Positions 23,620 through 30,900 are shown, counted from the first letter of the stretch. The stretch: DNA of 64,000 nt from Pseudomonas koreensis (GCF_012986595.1 NZ_JAAQYM010000008.1:248001-312000); one strand, 5' to 3'. Made by a program: numbers and translations. The notes: generated by a model from the sequence alone, not told the origin.

Positions 23620-23720
23620 GGCGACTCCAAAGGGTGCGGTAACACCCAAGGGAGACGCCAGATCGCAGATAGTGCCTGCAAGCCAGCCAAGGCCCTCACT
23701 GCTCGCGCGAGCGGGACGGA
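23620..23720 (+). ncRNA. Candidate structured leader of the com-like gene
   Basis: GGCGACTCC (23620-23628) pairs with GGGAGACGCC (23650-23659), enclosing the hairpin GGGTG-CGGTAA-CACCC. A second palindrome, GCTCGCGCGAGC, lies at 23701-23712. I recall similar sequence before com-like genes in other Pseudomonas prophages, but no class name. It could be a leader RNA or a separate small RNA. Confidence 0.4.
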
Positions 23721-23749
23721 GCCTAGCAGAAAATCAAACGGACTTGCAG

Positions 23750-23932
23750 ATGTTGAAAGAATGCAGATGTGGAAAATGCAACAGACTTCTCGCCCGGGTG
23801 GGTGAGTTTACCGAGCTCCAGATCAAATGTTCCCGATGCGGGACGTTGAATCATGAGAAGGCCACGAGCCTCGAGCGATCGCCTTTGAGCGACATGAAAG
23901 CGGAAATCTCCGCGAACAATCATTCGACTTAA
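23750..23932 (+). CDS. com: Com-like zinc-finger translational regulator
   Basis: 60 residues from ATG at 23750. The zinc finger CRCGKCNRLLARVG ... LQIKCSRCGTLNHEKA matches Mu Com, which binds mom mRNA and opens its translation start. No mom gene lies here. Instead, two downstream genes (23944 and the bacteriocin at 24392) are each preceded by the same 70-bp element with a hairpin. The 3' end of this gene itself forms the first copy of that element. Confidence 0.85.
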   Translation: MLKECRCGKCNRLLARVGEFTELQIKCSRCGTLNHEKATSLERSPLSDMKAEISANNHST

Positions 23933-23946
23933 AAGGTGAAAAAATG
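23878..23946 (+). repeat. Duplicated pre-start element, copy 1
   Basis: Runs from the com 3' end to the ATG of the 108-residue gene. Shares ATCGCCTTTGAGCGACATGA plus AGCGGAA, the hairpin GCGGA-AATC-TCCGC (23900-23913), ATCATTCGACT and AGGTGAA with copy 2 at 24324-24394. The hairpin stands 30 nt before the start codon. Confidence 0.8.
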
Positions 23947-24270
23947 GAACCAGTAACTCTAGGCAAAAATTTCTATAACAGTTCGTCATTGAGTCCGACC
24001 GTGATCATCAAGCCTGAAGATAACGTTGCAGGTGTCGTGATCCGCACGTGTACAGCCTTCGGTCCTTTCAACGCCGCGCTTATCACCGGCACCACTAAAC
24101 CGACGGATGCCAATGACTTTTACACAAAGCCTGCCCTGCTCACTTTGGGAAGCGACACTATCCAGCTGCCGTATCCTGTTCAACTTCCGGCCGGTTTTGG
24201 GCTGTGGGCTATTGCGGTGAATGGCAATATTCGCGTGAGCTTGACCTACGACCTGTTGCCGAAGTCGTAA
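23944..24270 (+). CDS. Hypothetical beta-rich protein beside the bacteriocin
   Basis: 108 residues from ATG at 23944 with AGGTGA upstream. Beta-rich, no signal peptide, no cysteine motif of note (one Cys near 36). The end IRVSLTYDLLPKS resembles jelly-roll or tail-accessory domains only vaguely. It lies between com and llpA and has the same pre-start element as llpA, so it is probably produced with the bacteriocin. Role unknown; an accessory or immunity role has no sequence support. Confidence 0.65.
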   Translation: MEPVTLGKNFYNSSSLSPTVIIKPEDNVAGVVIRTCTAFGPFNAALITGTTKPTDANDFYTKPALLTLGSDTIQLPYPVQLPAGFGLWAIAVNGNIRVSLTYDLLPKS

Positions 24271-24323
24271 TTGAGCTCGCTCGACTCTTCAAAGTGCAAC
24301 CAGAAGGTCAAGAACCTCTCACC

Positions 24324-24394
24324 ATCGCCTTTGAGCGACATGAAAGCGGAATCCTCCGCTCAAAAATCATTCGACTCAATAGGTGAACAACATG
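24324..24394 (+). repeat. Duplicated pre-start element, copy 2 (before llpA), with com remnant
   Basis: Same sequence as copy 1 with a changed loop: hairpin GCGGA-ATCC-TCCGC (24346-24359), 32 nt before the llpA ATG. Read in frame, it still encodes the com C-terminal residues SPLSDMKAE, so it arose by duplication of the com 3' end. Confidence 0.8.
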
Positions 24395-25249
24395 GCTGGA
24401 CGTACACGTACTCCGTTTCAACGAAGCGGTACTTCGATTCTCCCTGCTTACCAAACAATGTCCGCAGGGCAGTTCCTACTTTCGCCAAACGGCCGATTCA
24501 AGCTGTTGCTTCAAACAGACGGTAACCTGGCGTTGCAGGACAATGGTGTAGTGGTTTGGGTCGCCAACGAAGCTACGCCTTACTCCTCCACCGTACCATT
24601 ACGATACAAGGTGCCGGTGCAACTCTACGTTCAATATGGCGCGTTTCTCGATGATCCGACTCGGGGGCGTACCTGGCTGACAAACAACTCGACGTTCACC
24701 AGCGAGGATCAGTGGAACCGAACTCATATGTCGTTGCAGGACGACGGTAACATCGTGCTGATCGATTCTCAGGCGATTTGGAATGGCACTCCATCCATTC
24801 CGCTTGATCCGACTTCCGGTGCAGTTCTGTTCGGGGGCCCAGCCGAGCTGCAGATGGGAATGCCTTACTTCTGTGGCGATGGTGCACTGATCTTTCAAGG
24901 TGACGGCAACGTTGTGAACTACGGGCCGAACTGGAGTGTTCGCTGGGCTAGCTACACCCAAAATAAGGGTGCAGTTAAGGCCGTTTTTCAGGCGGATGGT
25001 AATTTCGTGGTGTACGCGGCGAATGACGTACCGCTCTGGCAGGCAGGTACCGGCGGCCATCCTGGCGCTACTCTGCGTCTACAGCCAAATGGCAATTTGT
25101 CGATTATTCAGGAAAGCCCGGTATGGGCTCGTTTCGGCTACACGCCGACTGTGCGTCGACGCAAGATCTACTACCCCGACACCACCAGTCCTGAACATAA
25201 CGGTACCGCGCCATACCCAACCTACGGCCATATCGGTTGGGAGTTCTGA
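24392..25249 (+). CDS. llpA: Lectin-like (L-type) bacteriocin, LlpA family
   Basis: 285 residues from ATG at 24392 (AGGTGA at 6 nt). Two tandem monocot-mannose-binding-lectin domains: N-terminal (about 20-135, motifs QTDGNLALQ at 41 and QDDGNIVLI at 116) and C-terminal (about 140-250, QGDGNVVNY at 169 and QADGNFVVY at 200, both full QxDxNxVxY matches; QPNGNLSII at 231). The C-terminal tail ends GWEF. No signal peptide. The family kills related Pseudomonas by binding D-rhamnose-containing O-antigen and acting on BamA, and has no immunity gene. Length and start (MAGRTRTPF) resemble putidacin L1 as I recall it. Confidence 0.93.
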   Translation: MAGRTRTPFQRSGTSILPAYQTMSAGQFLLSPNGRFKLLLQTDGNLALQDNGVVVWVANEATPYSSTVPLRYKVPVQLYVQYGAFLDDPTRGRTWLTNNSTFTSEDQWNRTHMSLQDDGNIVLIDSQAIWNGTPSIPLDPTSGAVLFGGPAELQMGMPYFCGDGALIFQGDGNVVNYGPNWSVRWASYTQNKGAVKAVFQADGNFVVYAANDVPLWQAGTGGHPGATLRLQPNGNLSIIQESPVWARFGYTPTVRRRKIYYPDTTSPEHNGTAPYPTYGHIGWEF

Positions 25250-25319
25250 TCGTTACCCGCATGAACTTGCGGCGTAGTACCCAGGCTCAGCCCGCGCAGA
25301 TGAGGCGGGAGTAGCAAAA

Positions 25320-25350
25320 AGGGTCGCGCCTGTATGGGCGACCTTCTTAA
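25320..25350 (+). terminator. Terminator after llpA
   Basis: GGTCGC/GCGACC stem with CTTCTT downstream. Weaker than the next hairpin at 25376. Confidence 0.5.
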
Positions 25351-25375
25351 AAGCGAGATATCTCGCACCTATTTC

Positions 25376-25403
25376 GGGGCCTCGATATTGATCGGGGCTT
25401 TTT
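25376..25403 (+). terminator. Second terminator after llpA
   Basis: CCTCGAT-ATTG-ATCGGGG (one G-U) followed by CTTTTT. With the upstream terminators it makes the com-llpA cassette transcriptionally self-contained. Confidence 0.65.
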
Positions 25404-25486
25404 CGTTTTCGGCTCCCCACACCCATTGCTCCGAGCTGGGAGTGCAGCGGATGCCGACCTATTCACATGCCCACGGAGTCGAGCGC

Positions 25487-25813
25487 ATGGATTCATTACA
25501 CCGCCTGCTCGACAGATTGGATCTGCTGATTGCCGGCCTGTTTGGCGTCATTGTCGCCAGCTGGTGGCACAAGGACGATCTGACCGATTGGCGAGCGTGG
25601 CTTATTTTTCTCACTACAGGCCTGGCCTGTTCCGTGTATCTGACCGGGATGGTGAGCGCTTACCTTGGCGTGACTGAGCCGAACATCGTCATCGGTGTCG
25701 GGTTCTTGCTGGGCACCTTCGGCGGATCGCTGCTCGCGGCCATCAACCGAGCCATCAAAGCCGCTGATCTCTGGGCACTCATTCGCCAGCGGTTCGGGGG
25801 AGGCAACCCATGA
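25487..25813 (+). CDS. Putative phage holin
   Basis: 108 residues from ATG at 25487, preceded by GGAG; an ATG at 25451 is possible. Three hydrophobic segments (about 10-26, 33-57, 67-84) with a glycine-rich third (IVIGVGFLLGTFGGSLLAA) fit a holin that lets the endolysin cross the inner membrane. It overlaps the next membrane gene by ATGA. Confidence 0.75.
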   Translation: MDSLHRLLDRLDLLIAGLFGVIVASWWHKDDLTDWRAWLIFLTTGLACSVYLTGMVSAYLGVTEPNIVIGVGFLLGTFGGSLLAAINRAIKAADLWALIRQRFGGGNP

Positions 25814-26157
25814 ACTACGAACTGATCAACTCCATCGGCTGCGGCTTGATTGCCTTGTGGGCGACTTGGTGTGTTCTGAGCGGCCGAGTGCGGGATGGCG
25901 TCATCGGCAAGCTGATCTACTCGGCGATCGCCATCAGCGGTTTCGTTGTGATGAGCCGGGAGCAGAACATCTTCATGATGGGCCCGACCACTGCCGGCAT
26001 CACGCTGCACGTCTCGCTGGCTCTTGCCGGTATGCGCCACATCTTCATGGTCATCTGGTGGCAGCGGGTGAAAGCCTGGCTGTGCCGAACGCTGAACTGT
26101 GAGCACTGCCTGCGCTGTGACAAAGCACCGGGCGGTATCGAGCGTCGATCCAAGTAA
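25810..26157 (+). CDS. Second lysis-type membrane protein (holin or antiholin)
   Basis: 115 residues, helices near 8-24, 33-50 and 62-84 and a Cys-rich basic tail (CRTLNCEHCLRC). Paired with the preceding holin-like gene by a 4-bp overlap, as many Pseudomonas phages pair two holin-type genes. Which acts as holin is not decided by sequence. Confidence 0.7.
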   Translation: MNYELINSIGCGLIALWATWCVLSGRVRDGVIGKLIYSAIAISGFVVMSREQNIFMMGPTTAGITLHVSLALAGMRHIFMVIWWQRVKAWLCRTLNCEHCLRCDKAPGGIERRSK

Positions 26158-26197
26158 GTCGCGACACGTTTCGCGAATCAGCAAATTGTGTCGCGAC
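26158..26197. repeat. Inverted repeat family GTCGYGACAC, copy 3
   Basis: GTCGCGACAC (26158-26167) and GTGTCGCGAC (26188-26197) around GTTTCGCGAATCAGCAAATT. It starts right after the stop codon of the holin-type gene at 26157. Confidence 0.6.
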
Positions 26198-26236
26198 ACA
26201 AAAGCACCCACGTTGCCGCTCAGCGGCATCAAGAAT

Positions 26237-26674
26237 CTAGAATGGGCGCCGGTTTGTCACGATGTGAGTCAACTTCTGCAGGGCCTCCGAATACTTTGCC
26301 GCCTTTACACCTTCGTCAGGTGAGCCGCCCATTGAACTCGGACCATGGCTAAAGTTGTTCAATGTGGTGTTGATTTCTCCCCGCGCTCCGCCAGCACCAG
26401 GGGTGTACCAGAGGTCAACATTACGATTAATTCGCACCACCGTTTCAAACAACAGTGCAATTAGGTCTCCAGGGTTTTCGATGGAGAATCCATCATTTTC
26501 CGTCAACGTTAGTTGCTCAGTCGACGGTAACGTGGCGCGGTAGCGGGTCTGAGCTACGTCTCGAACCAACTCAATCATTTTCGAGATGTCAGCCTGACTA
26601 CCTGACTGTAGGTTATAGAATCGAAGCTGATCGTCTTTCAGCAGCTCTGTGGCATGGTCTAGCACTTTTTTCAT
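26237..26674 (-). CDS. Hypothetical leftward protein in the lysis region
   Basis: 145 residues, helical N-terminus (MKKVLDHATELLKDDQLRF), no membrane segment. Reverse to the late genes, so probably a lysogenic-conversion gene. Family not recognised. Confidence 0.6.
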   Translation of the reverse strand: MKKVLDHATELLKDDQLRFYNLQSGSQADISKMIELVRDVAQTRYRATLPSTEQLTLTENDGFSIENPGDLIALLFETVVRINRNVDLWYTPGAGGARGEINTTLNNFSHGPSSMGGSPDEGVKAAKYSEALQKLTHIVTNRRPF

Positions 26675-26824
26675 TGTGGAACTCTCTGGATTGGATCCAT
26701 ATCAATAGCGGCATTACGCCACTAACTCAATACCTACTTTGGTACTACTTGAGCCAATTTATGACAACCTAGCAACCCGACTGGGAGGCGATCTCGCATG
26801 CCTACCCAGCCGAGATTGCAAACT

Positions 26825-26932
26825 TCAGGGCTTACTGAGCAGGCAAGCAACGATCCCGGGCTTCAAACATTCCGGAGCGATCATGAAAATGACGACTGCT
26901 ACTGCAAGCACTAAGTAAATTGTGTTTTTCAT
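26825..26932 (-). CDS. 35-residue membrane protein
   Basis: ATG at 26932 with GAGG at 8 nt. One transmembrane helix (NTIYLVLAVAVVIFMIAP). The open frame extends to 27073 but without a start signal. Function unknown. Confidence 0.45.
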   Translation of the reverse strand: MKNTIYLVLAVAVVIFMIAPECLKPGIVACLLSKP

Positions 26933-27045
26933 CCTTCGAGCCTCGTTGGTTAATGAGCGCTCATTAGGCCGGGCTGGCTCGTGAATAGGCGGGCAATCTG
27001 TCCCTCTTTTGGGGGCGAACTCTGAATTGAGAAGGTTCTTCTGGT

Positions 27046-27669
27046 ATGAATCGGCCGCGTCCTCCTGCGTCATTGGTCGAGCTATCCGATCTTTCGGATT
27101 TCGGCACCCGCTTGATGCCTGCCCCCGAAGTATGGGAATGGCTCCAAGCCGAGATCCTTGCCGACAACGGCAGCATCCACAACGAGGATCATGCTCATCT
27201 GATCGATGCGGACATTCGTGTGATGTGGGCGTCTTCTGCCTTCACGAAGAAGGGGCGCACTGTCGTGGGCCAAGCCGAGCAGGTAGCGTTCCGCGCCGGT
27301 GGCTGGCAGAAAGCCCGGATGGAACAGCAGATGCTGGATTGGTTCGGCGAAGTGCCGGCCTACATCATCACCTTGGCTGCCGATTACTGCGCTGACTGTT
27401 CCGACGCTGACTTCTGCGCACTGGTCGAGCATGAGCTGTATCACATTGCTCAGGCGAAGGATAAATACGGCGCACCCAAGTTCACCCAAGACGGCTTGCC
27501 CAAGCTTGAGATGCGCGGACACGACGTTGAAGAGTTCGTCGGTGTTGTCCGCCGCTACGGTGCAAGCTCAGCAGTTCAAGAGCTAGTGGACGCCGCAAAC
27601 AATCCTGCTGAGGTGGGGAAATTGAACATATCGAGGGCCTGCGGAACCTGTCTGCTCAAGTCGGCCTGA
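27046..27669 (+). CDS. Putative phage metallopeptidase
   Basis: 207 residues. HExxH at 129-133 (EHELYHIAQ) with downstream conserved GHDVEEFVGVV, the pattern of the PF18894-type putative phage metallopeptidases. It normally lies just before the small terminase gene, as here. Substrate unknown. Confidence 0.8.
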   Translation: MNRPRPPASLVELSDLSDFGTRLMPAPEVWEWLQAEILADNGSIHNEDHAHLIDADIRVMWASSAFTKKGRTVVGQAEQVAFRAGGWQKARMEQQMLDWFGEVPAYIITLAADYCADCSDADFCALVEHELYHIAQAKDKYGAPKFTQDGLPKLEMRGHDVEEFVGVVRRYGASSAVQELVDAANNPAEVGKLNISRACGTCLLKSA

Positions 27670-27701
27670 TCCTTGACAGGACCTTGACGGAATAAACCCA
27701 T

Positions 27702-28265
27702 ATGGCAGCCCTGAAAGATGAGGTGAAGCGCTTCATTGTGCAGGCGTTGGCCTGCTTTGACACGCCGACTCAGGTAGTGCAGGCGGTCAAGGAAACATTT
27801 GGCGTCGAGGTGTCTCGCCAGCAGTGCGAGCAGTACGACCCAACGAAACACGCTGGCCGTGACCTTGGCGTGAAGTGGAAAGCGGTGTTTGAAGATACCC
27901 GCAAACGCTTCCGCGAGGAGACAGCCGAGATCCCGATCGCTAACCGAGCATTCCGCCTTCGTGCAATGAACCGGTTCGTGGAGAAGGCGGAGACGATGAA
28001 GAACATCGGCTTGGCCATGCAGATCCTGGAGCAGGCCGCGAAGGAAGTCGGCGACGTCTACGTGAACCGGCAGAAGAAGGCCGACGCCGAAGACGAACCC
28101 ACTGTCCCGACGGCTGTAACTGTTCAAGTGATCAATGCGAGGAAGCCGGATGCCGAGCCTGAATGTTCCGCAGGCTCCCTGGCGCATTCGCCGCAACATT
28201 TGTCGGGCTGCCGACAACCGAGGTTGTGGTGCAGAGCTCTTCGGGCTTGTGCTGGAGCACTGTAG
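27702..28265 (+). CDS. terS: Small terminase subunit (DUF2280), C-terminus altered by a deletion
   Basis: 187 residues. The N-terminal 130 residues match the DUF2280 small terminase family (ALKDEVKRFIVQALACFDTP, QYDPTKHAGRDLGVKWK), which binds phage DNA for packaging. The last about 40 residues (after INARKPDAEPE) are low-quality sequence read out of frame from a tail gene joined here. The large terminase gene that should follow is reduced to its first codons, so packaging cannot occur. Confidence 0.85.
   Translation: MAALKDEVKRFIVQALACFDTPTQVVQAVKETFGVEVSRQQCEQYDPTKHAGRDLGVKWKAVFEDTRKRFREETAEIPIANRAFRLRAMNRFVEKAETMKNIGLAMQILEQAAKEVGDVYVNRQKKADAEDEPTVPTAVTVQVINARKPDAEPECSAGSLAHSPQHLSGCRQPRLWCRALRACAGAL
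28150..28188 (+). pseudogene. Remnant of the large terminase gene: first codons only
   Basis: MPSLNVPQAPWR is a typical start for a large terminase after a DUF2280 gene, and it begins at ATG 28150 inside terS as expected. It is not followed by a Walker A motif. After about 12 codons the sequence changes to tail-gene sequence. The frame happens to stay open into the gene at 28372. Confidence 0.55.
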
Positions 28266-28372
28266 CTGCCGACCCGACAACCCTCCAGTTCGGGTCTATT
28301 TTCATCATCTCGCCGACCAGTACCTCGGTGACCATTATCCTGAACTGTTTTGCCATTGGGAGGTGGTTCTGA
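28189..28372 (+). pseudogene. Remnant of a tail gene: last about 60 codons
   Basis: In the frame ending TGA at 28370-28372 the residues VGLPTTEVVVQSSSGLCWST to FAIGRWF read as the C-terminus of a beta-structured tail protein. The stop overlaps the ATG of the assembly gene at 28372, the normal order of tail fibre then assembly protein. The 5' part of the gene is missing; the junction lies near 28185-28195. Confidence 0.6.
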
Positions 28373-29088
28373 TGATCATTAAACTGACGTCCGTTCGAAA
28401 CGATGAGTCCCTGGCTGTGGTGGTTGCCGGTGACGTTCTGACCGTGAATGGCCAGGCTTTTGATTTTTCGCAAGTGGGCCAGGGCGACACACTGCCGCGC
28501 CAAGCGATCAAATCCCCGTGGTTTGACGCCGACGTTGAGCGCGTGAATGGGCAGCTGGTGGTCACGCTGCTGCTGCCAATTCCCGCGAATTACAGCCCAG
28601 AGCAGGCTTTCCCGGTACCGCTGCTGAATGTTCCGGATGGCGCAGTGCAGTTTCCGGCGCCGCTCCCGGTGGAAGGGGAACCGGCTGAACCGCGTGCTAT
28701 GCCGGAGTTTCAGCAGGTCGTTGGCGCCATCGATTGGAGCCAGCTGGTCACGGCACAGATGAAGGCGGCCACCGCCGCCGCGGCGCAGCTCACGCAGATG
28801 AAGGCTGTTCTGGCCAGCAAAAACGCGTCGGCCAACGCGCAGATCCTGCGTATTCAGGATCGCGTCGACACGCTGGGTTATGGCATCGACGCGGGCGAGG
28901 CAACAGAGGCTGATGAAGCCGAGCAGGCCGCGCTGCTGGTTAGCCTGAAATCCTGGAAGGCCTACAAATTTTCGCTGGGCAAGGTCACCAGCCAACCAGC
29001 CTGGCCCACCGCGCCGGCATGGCCAGCCGAGCCGCCTATTCCTGAAATCGAAGCCTCGCCCATGGCTCGACCTGCAGACGAGATCTGA
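28372..29088 (+). CDS. Tail fibre assembly-type protein
   Basis: 238 residues from ATG at 28372; the longer frame to 28135 is a product of the deletion. The C-terminal part (VSLKSWKAYKFSLGKVTSQP, AWPTAPAWP) matches tail fibre assembly chaperones. An alanine-rich helical stretch lies at about 115-160. Without its tail fibre partner it has no obvious job. Confidence 0.7.
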   Translation: MIIKLTSVRNDESLAVVVAGDVLTVNGQAFDFSQVGQGDTLPRQAIKSPWFDADVERVNGQLVVTLLLPIPANYSPEQAFPVPLLNVPDGAVQFPAPLPVEGEPAEPRAMPEFQQVVGAIDWSQLVTAQMKAATAAAAQLTQMKAVLASKNASANAQILRIQDRVDTLGYGIDAGEATEADEAEQAALLVSLKSWKAYKFSLGKVTSQPAWPTAPAWPAEPPIPEIEASPMARPADEI

Positions 29089-29146
29089 CCGGTAAGCACC
29101 TGGAACTCCGCCATCGAGCGGGTATTTTTTTGCCTGGAGAAAACTG

Positions 29147-29569
29147 ATGCCTGTAACCGAAAAAGATCGAGATATCCTCGCTCGCACCCTTTGGGGCGAA
29201 GCTCGCGGCGAGGGCACTGCCGGCCAGATCGCGGTGGCGTGGACGATCCGCAACCGAGTATTCGATGGCAAGACCAATTCGTGGTGGGGCGAGGGCTACG
29301 CCGGCGTGTGCCAGAAGCCGTACCAGTTCAGCTGCTGGAACAAGACCGACCCGAACTATCAGTTCCTGATCGGCGTGAAGGTGATCCCGTCCCGAGAGCT
29401 GGCGCAATGCCGGATCGCTGCTGACCAAGTGATCGACGGGAAGGTGTCTGATCCTACCGGCGGGGCCACGCATTATTACGCTACCAGCATCAAGGCGCCG
29501 GCCTGGGCTGCTAAGGCCAAGCAGACGCTGAAACTGGGCGGGCACGTCTTCTTCAAGGATGTGCCGTGA
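29147..29569 (+). CDS. Endolysin, SleB-type cell wall hydrolase
   Basis: 140 residues, Hydrolase_2 family. Begins DRDILARTLWGEARGEGTAG with the catalytic Glu region at 14-23 and the family's later GGATHYYA. It should cleave peptidoglycan during lysis. The family acts as a lytic transglycosylase or amidase; the exact bond is not decided here. TGATG overlap with the Rz gene. Confidence 0.9.
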   Translation: MPVTEKDRDILARTLWGEARGEGTAGQIAVAWTIRNRVFDGKTNSWWGEGYAGVCQKPYQFSCWNKTDPNYQFLIGVKVIPSRELAQCRIAADQVIDGKVSDPTGGATHYYATSIKAPAWAAKAKQTLKLGGHVFFKDVP

Positions 29570-30087
29570 TGGTCGTGCCGTGGAAAGCGGTGGGCGCGCT
29601 GGCGCTGGTGCTGATCGGCGCCGGCAGCGCCTGGCAGTTTCAGGACTGGCGATACGGCGAGAAGCTTGCCGAGCAGGCCCAGCAGCACGCCGAAACCCTC
29701 AATCAACTGACCCAAGCCGCCGTCAACGCGCAACAAGCCGAGCAGGACAAGCGTCTGGCGCTCGAGCAGCGGCTGGCGGCCAGCGAGCAAACCCACTTCG
29801 AGAAAATGACCGATGCTCAAAAGAACCAGGATCGCCTGCGCGATCGCCTTGCCACTTCTGATCTGCGGCTGTCAGTCCTCCTCGACGCAAACGACGCTGC
29901 CAAAGGCTGTGGGGTGCCAGCCACCGCCGGCGCCGGCGGCGTGGATCATGCAGCCGTACGCGCCAGACTTGACCCGGCGCATGCTCAACGAATTATCGCC
30001 ATCACCGACACCGGCGACCGGGGGCTGATCGCGCTGCAGGCGTGTCAGGCCTACGTCAAGGCGCTTGCACCTGCTCGGTTCGAATGA
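29569..30087 (+). CDS. Rz-type inner-membrane spanin
   Basis: 172 residues from ATG at 29569, overlapping the endolysin stop. An N-terminal transmembrane helix (VGALALVLIGAGSAWQF) is followed by a long periplasmic coiled coil (about 30-110). It works with the outer-membrane lipoprotein Rz1 to fuse membranes in the last step of lysis. Confidence 0.85.
   Translation: MVVPWKAVGALALVLIGAGSAWQFQDWRYGEKLAEQAQQHAETLNQLTQAAVNAQQAEQDKRLALEQRLAASEQTHFEKMTDAQKNQDRLRDRLATSDLRLSVLLDANDAAKGCGVPATAGAGGVDHAAVRARLDPAHAQRIIAITDTGDRGLIALQACQAYVKALAPARFE
29813..30028 (+). CDS. Rz1-type outer-membrane spanin lipoprotein, embedded in Rz
   Basis: 71 residues in another frame, wholly inside the Rz gene as in lambda. 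Signal peptide with lipobox LICGC (lipidated Cys20) and a proline-rich mature part (CQPPPAPAAWIM), typical of o-spanins. Nested position, lipobox and composition together make this firm. Confidence 0.85.
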   Translation: MLKRTRIACAIALPLLICGCQSSSTQTTLPKAVGCQPPPAPAAWIMQPYAPDLTRRMLNELSPSPTPATGG

Positions 30088-30180
30088 CGTAATTGAACCC
30101 GGTATCGACCGATACGGATCTGCGTGGCAAAAAGCCACTTTATCTAATACATTCAGCTGTCCAACAGACACGTCTACGAC

Positions 30181-30549
30181 ATGGAAGCTGATATGAAACT
30201 GAAAATCGATTTTGTTTACGGACACGGGGATGCCAGCGAGGAACGAGTTGTATTAACTGTTCTGGAAGACTGTAACTTGAGCAGCTACATGGTGTGTGAC
30301 GCAACCTTCACTAATGATGGGATGCTTTCTAACAAAAACCGTCATACGAAATGGTTTCACGATAAGCAAGTGAAGAAGGGCGAGCGTATCTCTCTACATA
30401 CAAGGGTTGGAGTAGATAATGATCAAGTGCAAAGTGGAGTTCTATGGCATCACATTTATTGGGACTTCAAAAGTCCTATTTGGAATGACGGCGGTGATGC
30501 CGCTGTTCTATTAGAGATAGCAGGCTGGAAAACAACCAAAGCTCGGTAA
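30181..30549 (+). CDS. Hypothetical AT-rich gene after the spanins
   Basis: 122 residues from ATG at 30181 or 118 from ATG at 30193. Beta-rich (LKIDFVYGHGDASEERVVLTV), soluble, with the stretch YMVCDATFTNDGMLSNKNRH. GC is clearly lower than in the lysis genes, so it is probably a late-acquired conversion gene. Family not recognised. Confidence 0.65.
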   Translation: MEADMKLKIDFVYGHGDASEERVVLTVLEDCNLSSYMVCDATFTNDGMLSNKNRHTKWFHDKQVKKGERISLHTRVGVDNDQVQSGVLWHHIYWDFKSPIWNDGGDAAVLLEIAGWKTTKAR

Positions 30550-30706
30550 TCCTCGTACCACTTTTTGTACCAATCCTACGTTTTTTAGGGGGGTTTAGGG
30601 GGTGGAATGCCCCCTGAAGCCCTTTAAAGCCCCCAGACCAAAAACGCCAGCGACTCCGCACATGCTCATCCTAATCCCTTAAAGCAGCCTTACCTGTGCC
30701 TTTATC

Positions 30707-30720
30707 GGGGGGGGGGGGGG
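30707..30720 (+). repeat. Run of 14 G
   Basis: An uninterrupted G14 tract. An ORF starting with GTG at about 30696 reads through it, but there is no recognisable product. The tract may be length-variable or a sequencing uncertainty. Confidence 0.8.
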
Positions 30721-30780
30721 TAGCGCTGCGCCATTCTTGCGATACCACCATTCGTGAACCATCATTTAGATTCGAACTGG

Positions 30781-30879
30781 ATGACTGGTGCAATGGACAA
30801 ACAATTGGCTGGTTACTCAATCGTGATGACGATTATCTGGGTTTCAGTCGTTCTTTCTGTCATTTATTGGATGTCGTAG
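30781..30879 (+). CDS. 32-residue putative membrane peptide
   Basis: ATG at 30781 (or 30793), stop TAG at 30877. One hydrophobic helix (YSIVMTIIWVSVVLSVIYWM). No strong ribosome site. Just upstream of the 76-residue gene. Low certainty. Confidence 0.35.
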   Translation: MTGAMDKQLAGYSIVMTIIWVSVVLSVIYWMS

Positions 30880-30900
30880 TGAATGTGATGGGGGGCTGAC

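Larger units (their letters stand above)
23260..23749. other. Stacked terminators and com leader
   Basis: No gene seen. The stretch holds three terminators (23277-23302, 23525-23552, 23568-23596) and a structured leader (23620-23720) ahead of the com-like gene. Confidence 0.6.

Noticed and set aside
28135..28371. N-terminal extension of the tail-assembly gene (residues 1-79 of the open frame)
   Set aside because: An accident of the terminase-tail fusion; the frame is open by chance and mixes terL start codons with out-of-frame tail sequence.
25487..30087. Tailocin (R- or F-type pyocin) cluster
   Set aside because: Lysis genes are present, but sheath, tube, baseplate and tape-measure genes are absent.
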